In this document: positions 63,931 through 64,000 of the stretch, piece after piece
Position numbering within the stretch: position 1 is the first letter of the stretch
Layout: each line of letters begins with the position of its first letter
NCBI GenBank assembly: GCA_023264815.1
Contig: JAHFUZ010000014.1
Coordinates: forward strand, 39,475-103,474
Origin: Arthrobacter sp.
Lineage (GTDB): Bacteria; Actinomycetota; Actinomycetes; Actinomycetales; Micrococcaceae
Direction: 5' to 3'
Length of the DNA stretch: 64,000 nt
Position numbers and translations under genes: made by a program
Notes under the pieces: generated by a model
What the model was told of the DNA's origin: nothing
What the model saw: only the letters and a program-made list of their open reading frames with translations
Databases searched by the model: none

Positions 63931-64000
63931 AAAGGTGCTCCTGAACTGGGAAAATGTTGTTACCACACACCATTTCCACGCAGTTCAAGGGAGCACCTTT
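63931..64000. repeat. long imperfect inverted repeat at the window edge
   Basis: AAAGGTGCTCCTGAACTG (63931-63948) pairs with the complement of 63981-64000 (two bases unpaired), and GGAAAATG with CATTTCC inside. The whole reaches the last base of the window, so its extent is unknown. It might be a terminator of the two-component operon or the end of an insertion sequence. Confidence 0.45.

Overview
The window is high-GC actinobacterial chromosome, most like Arthrobacter or a close relative in the Micrococcaceae. The reasons are the overall base composition, frequent GTG/TTG starts and ATGA/GTGA overlaps, an fbaA gene next to a DUF3151 gene, an ECF sigma factor with an anti-sigma-like partner, GAF-ANTAR regulators, and SfnG-, MetY- and ManD-type enzymes. 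The genus is inferred from gene content. No tRNA, rRNA, CRISPR array or complete transposase was seen.

Region 1 (1-14.0 kb) is a sulfur island. A minus-strand operon (6.8 to 1.4 kb) starts with an S-box (SAM) riboswitch and encodes a MetNIQ-type importer, a DszA/NtaA-like flavin monooxygenase and an acyl-CoA-dehydrogenase-like (SfnB/DszC-type) oxidoreductase. metN carries a one-base frameshift and has no room for the methionine-sensing NIL domain. A plus-strand operon (8.57 to 14.1 kb) starts with a second SAM riboswitch, whose P1 helix covers the ribosome binding site, and encodes an acetyl-CoA synthetase with an extended N-terminus, a dimethyl-sulfone monooxygenase (SfnG), O-acetylhomoserine sulfhydrylase (MetY) and a CoA-binding protein. 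Together they look like a SAM-repressed route from organosulfur compounds to homocysteine or methionine. Minor genes lie at the left edge (TPR, DUF1990, MmcQ/YjbR) and between the operons (a 2-oxoglutarate-type oxygenase and a second CoA-binding protein).

Region 2 (14-28.9 kb) is mostly housekeeping: sigma and anti-sigma, YegP-like, purA, a secreted M14 carboxypeptidase, a uracil-DNA-glycosylase-fold protein, DUF3151, fbaA, a TrmH/SpoU methyltransferase, a HAD phosphatase, a Tat-type alpha/beta hydrolase, a STAS-like protein, GAF-ANTAR, pyrE and a FAD monooxygenase. A DUF559-like nuclease-fold gene at 21.5-22.5 kb is bracketed by two copies of a 62-base palindromic repeat, one of which encodes its C-terminus.

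Region 3 (28.9-50.6 kb) holds two carbohydrate loci with nearly identical LacI-type operators and paralogous LacI regulators. The first is a hexuronate locus (uxaC, uxuB, a GPH-type symporter, mannonate dehydratase) with a fusion of gluconokinase to a family 3 glycoside hydrolase. The second has an oligopeptide-type ABC importer, including a permease-ATPase fusion, with two pairs of Gfo/Idh/MocA dehydrogenase and TIM-barrel isomerase, which suggests oxidative glycoside breakdown. At four promoters the -35 hexamer lies inside the operator. A class I aminotransferase lies between the loci.

Region 4 (50.7-64 kb) has nadE, a MarR regulator, a distal valine-degradation operon (mmsA, hibch, mmsB, enoyl-CoA hydratase), an IclR regulator divergent from a CoA-transferase and thiolase operon, and an HbpS/SenS/SenR-like set (GlcG/HbpS-type exported protein, histidine kinase, NarL-type regulator) with an ankyrin-repeat lipoprotein. 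A second palindromic repeat family sits in two convergent gaps at 52.2 and 60.3 kb. The right edge ends in a long imperfect inverted repeat.
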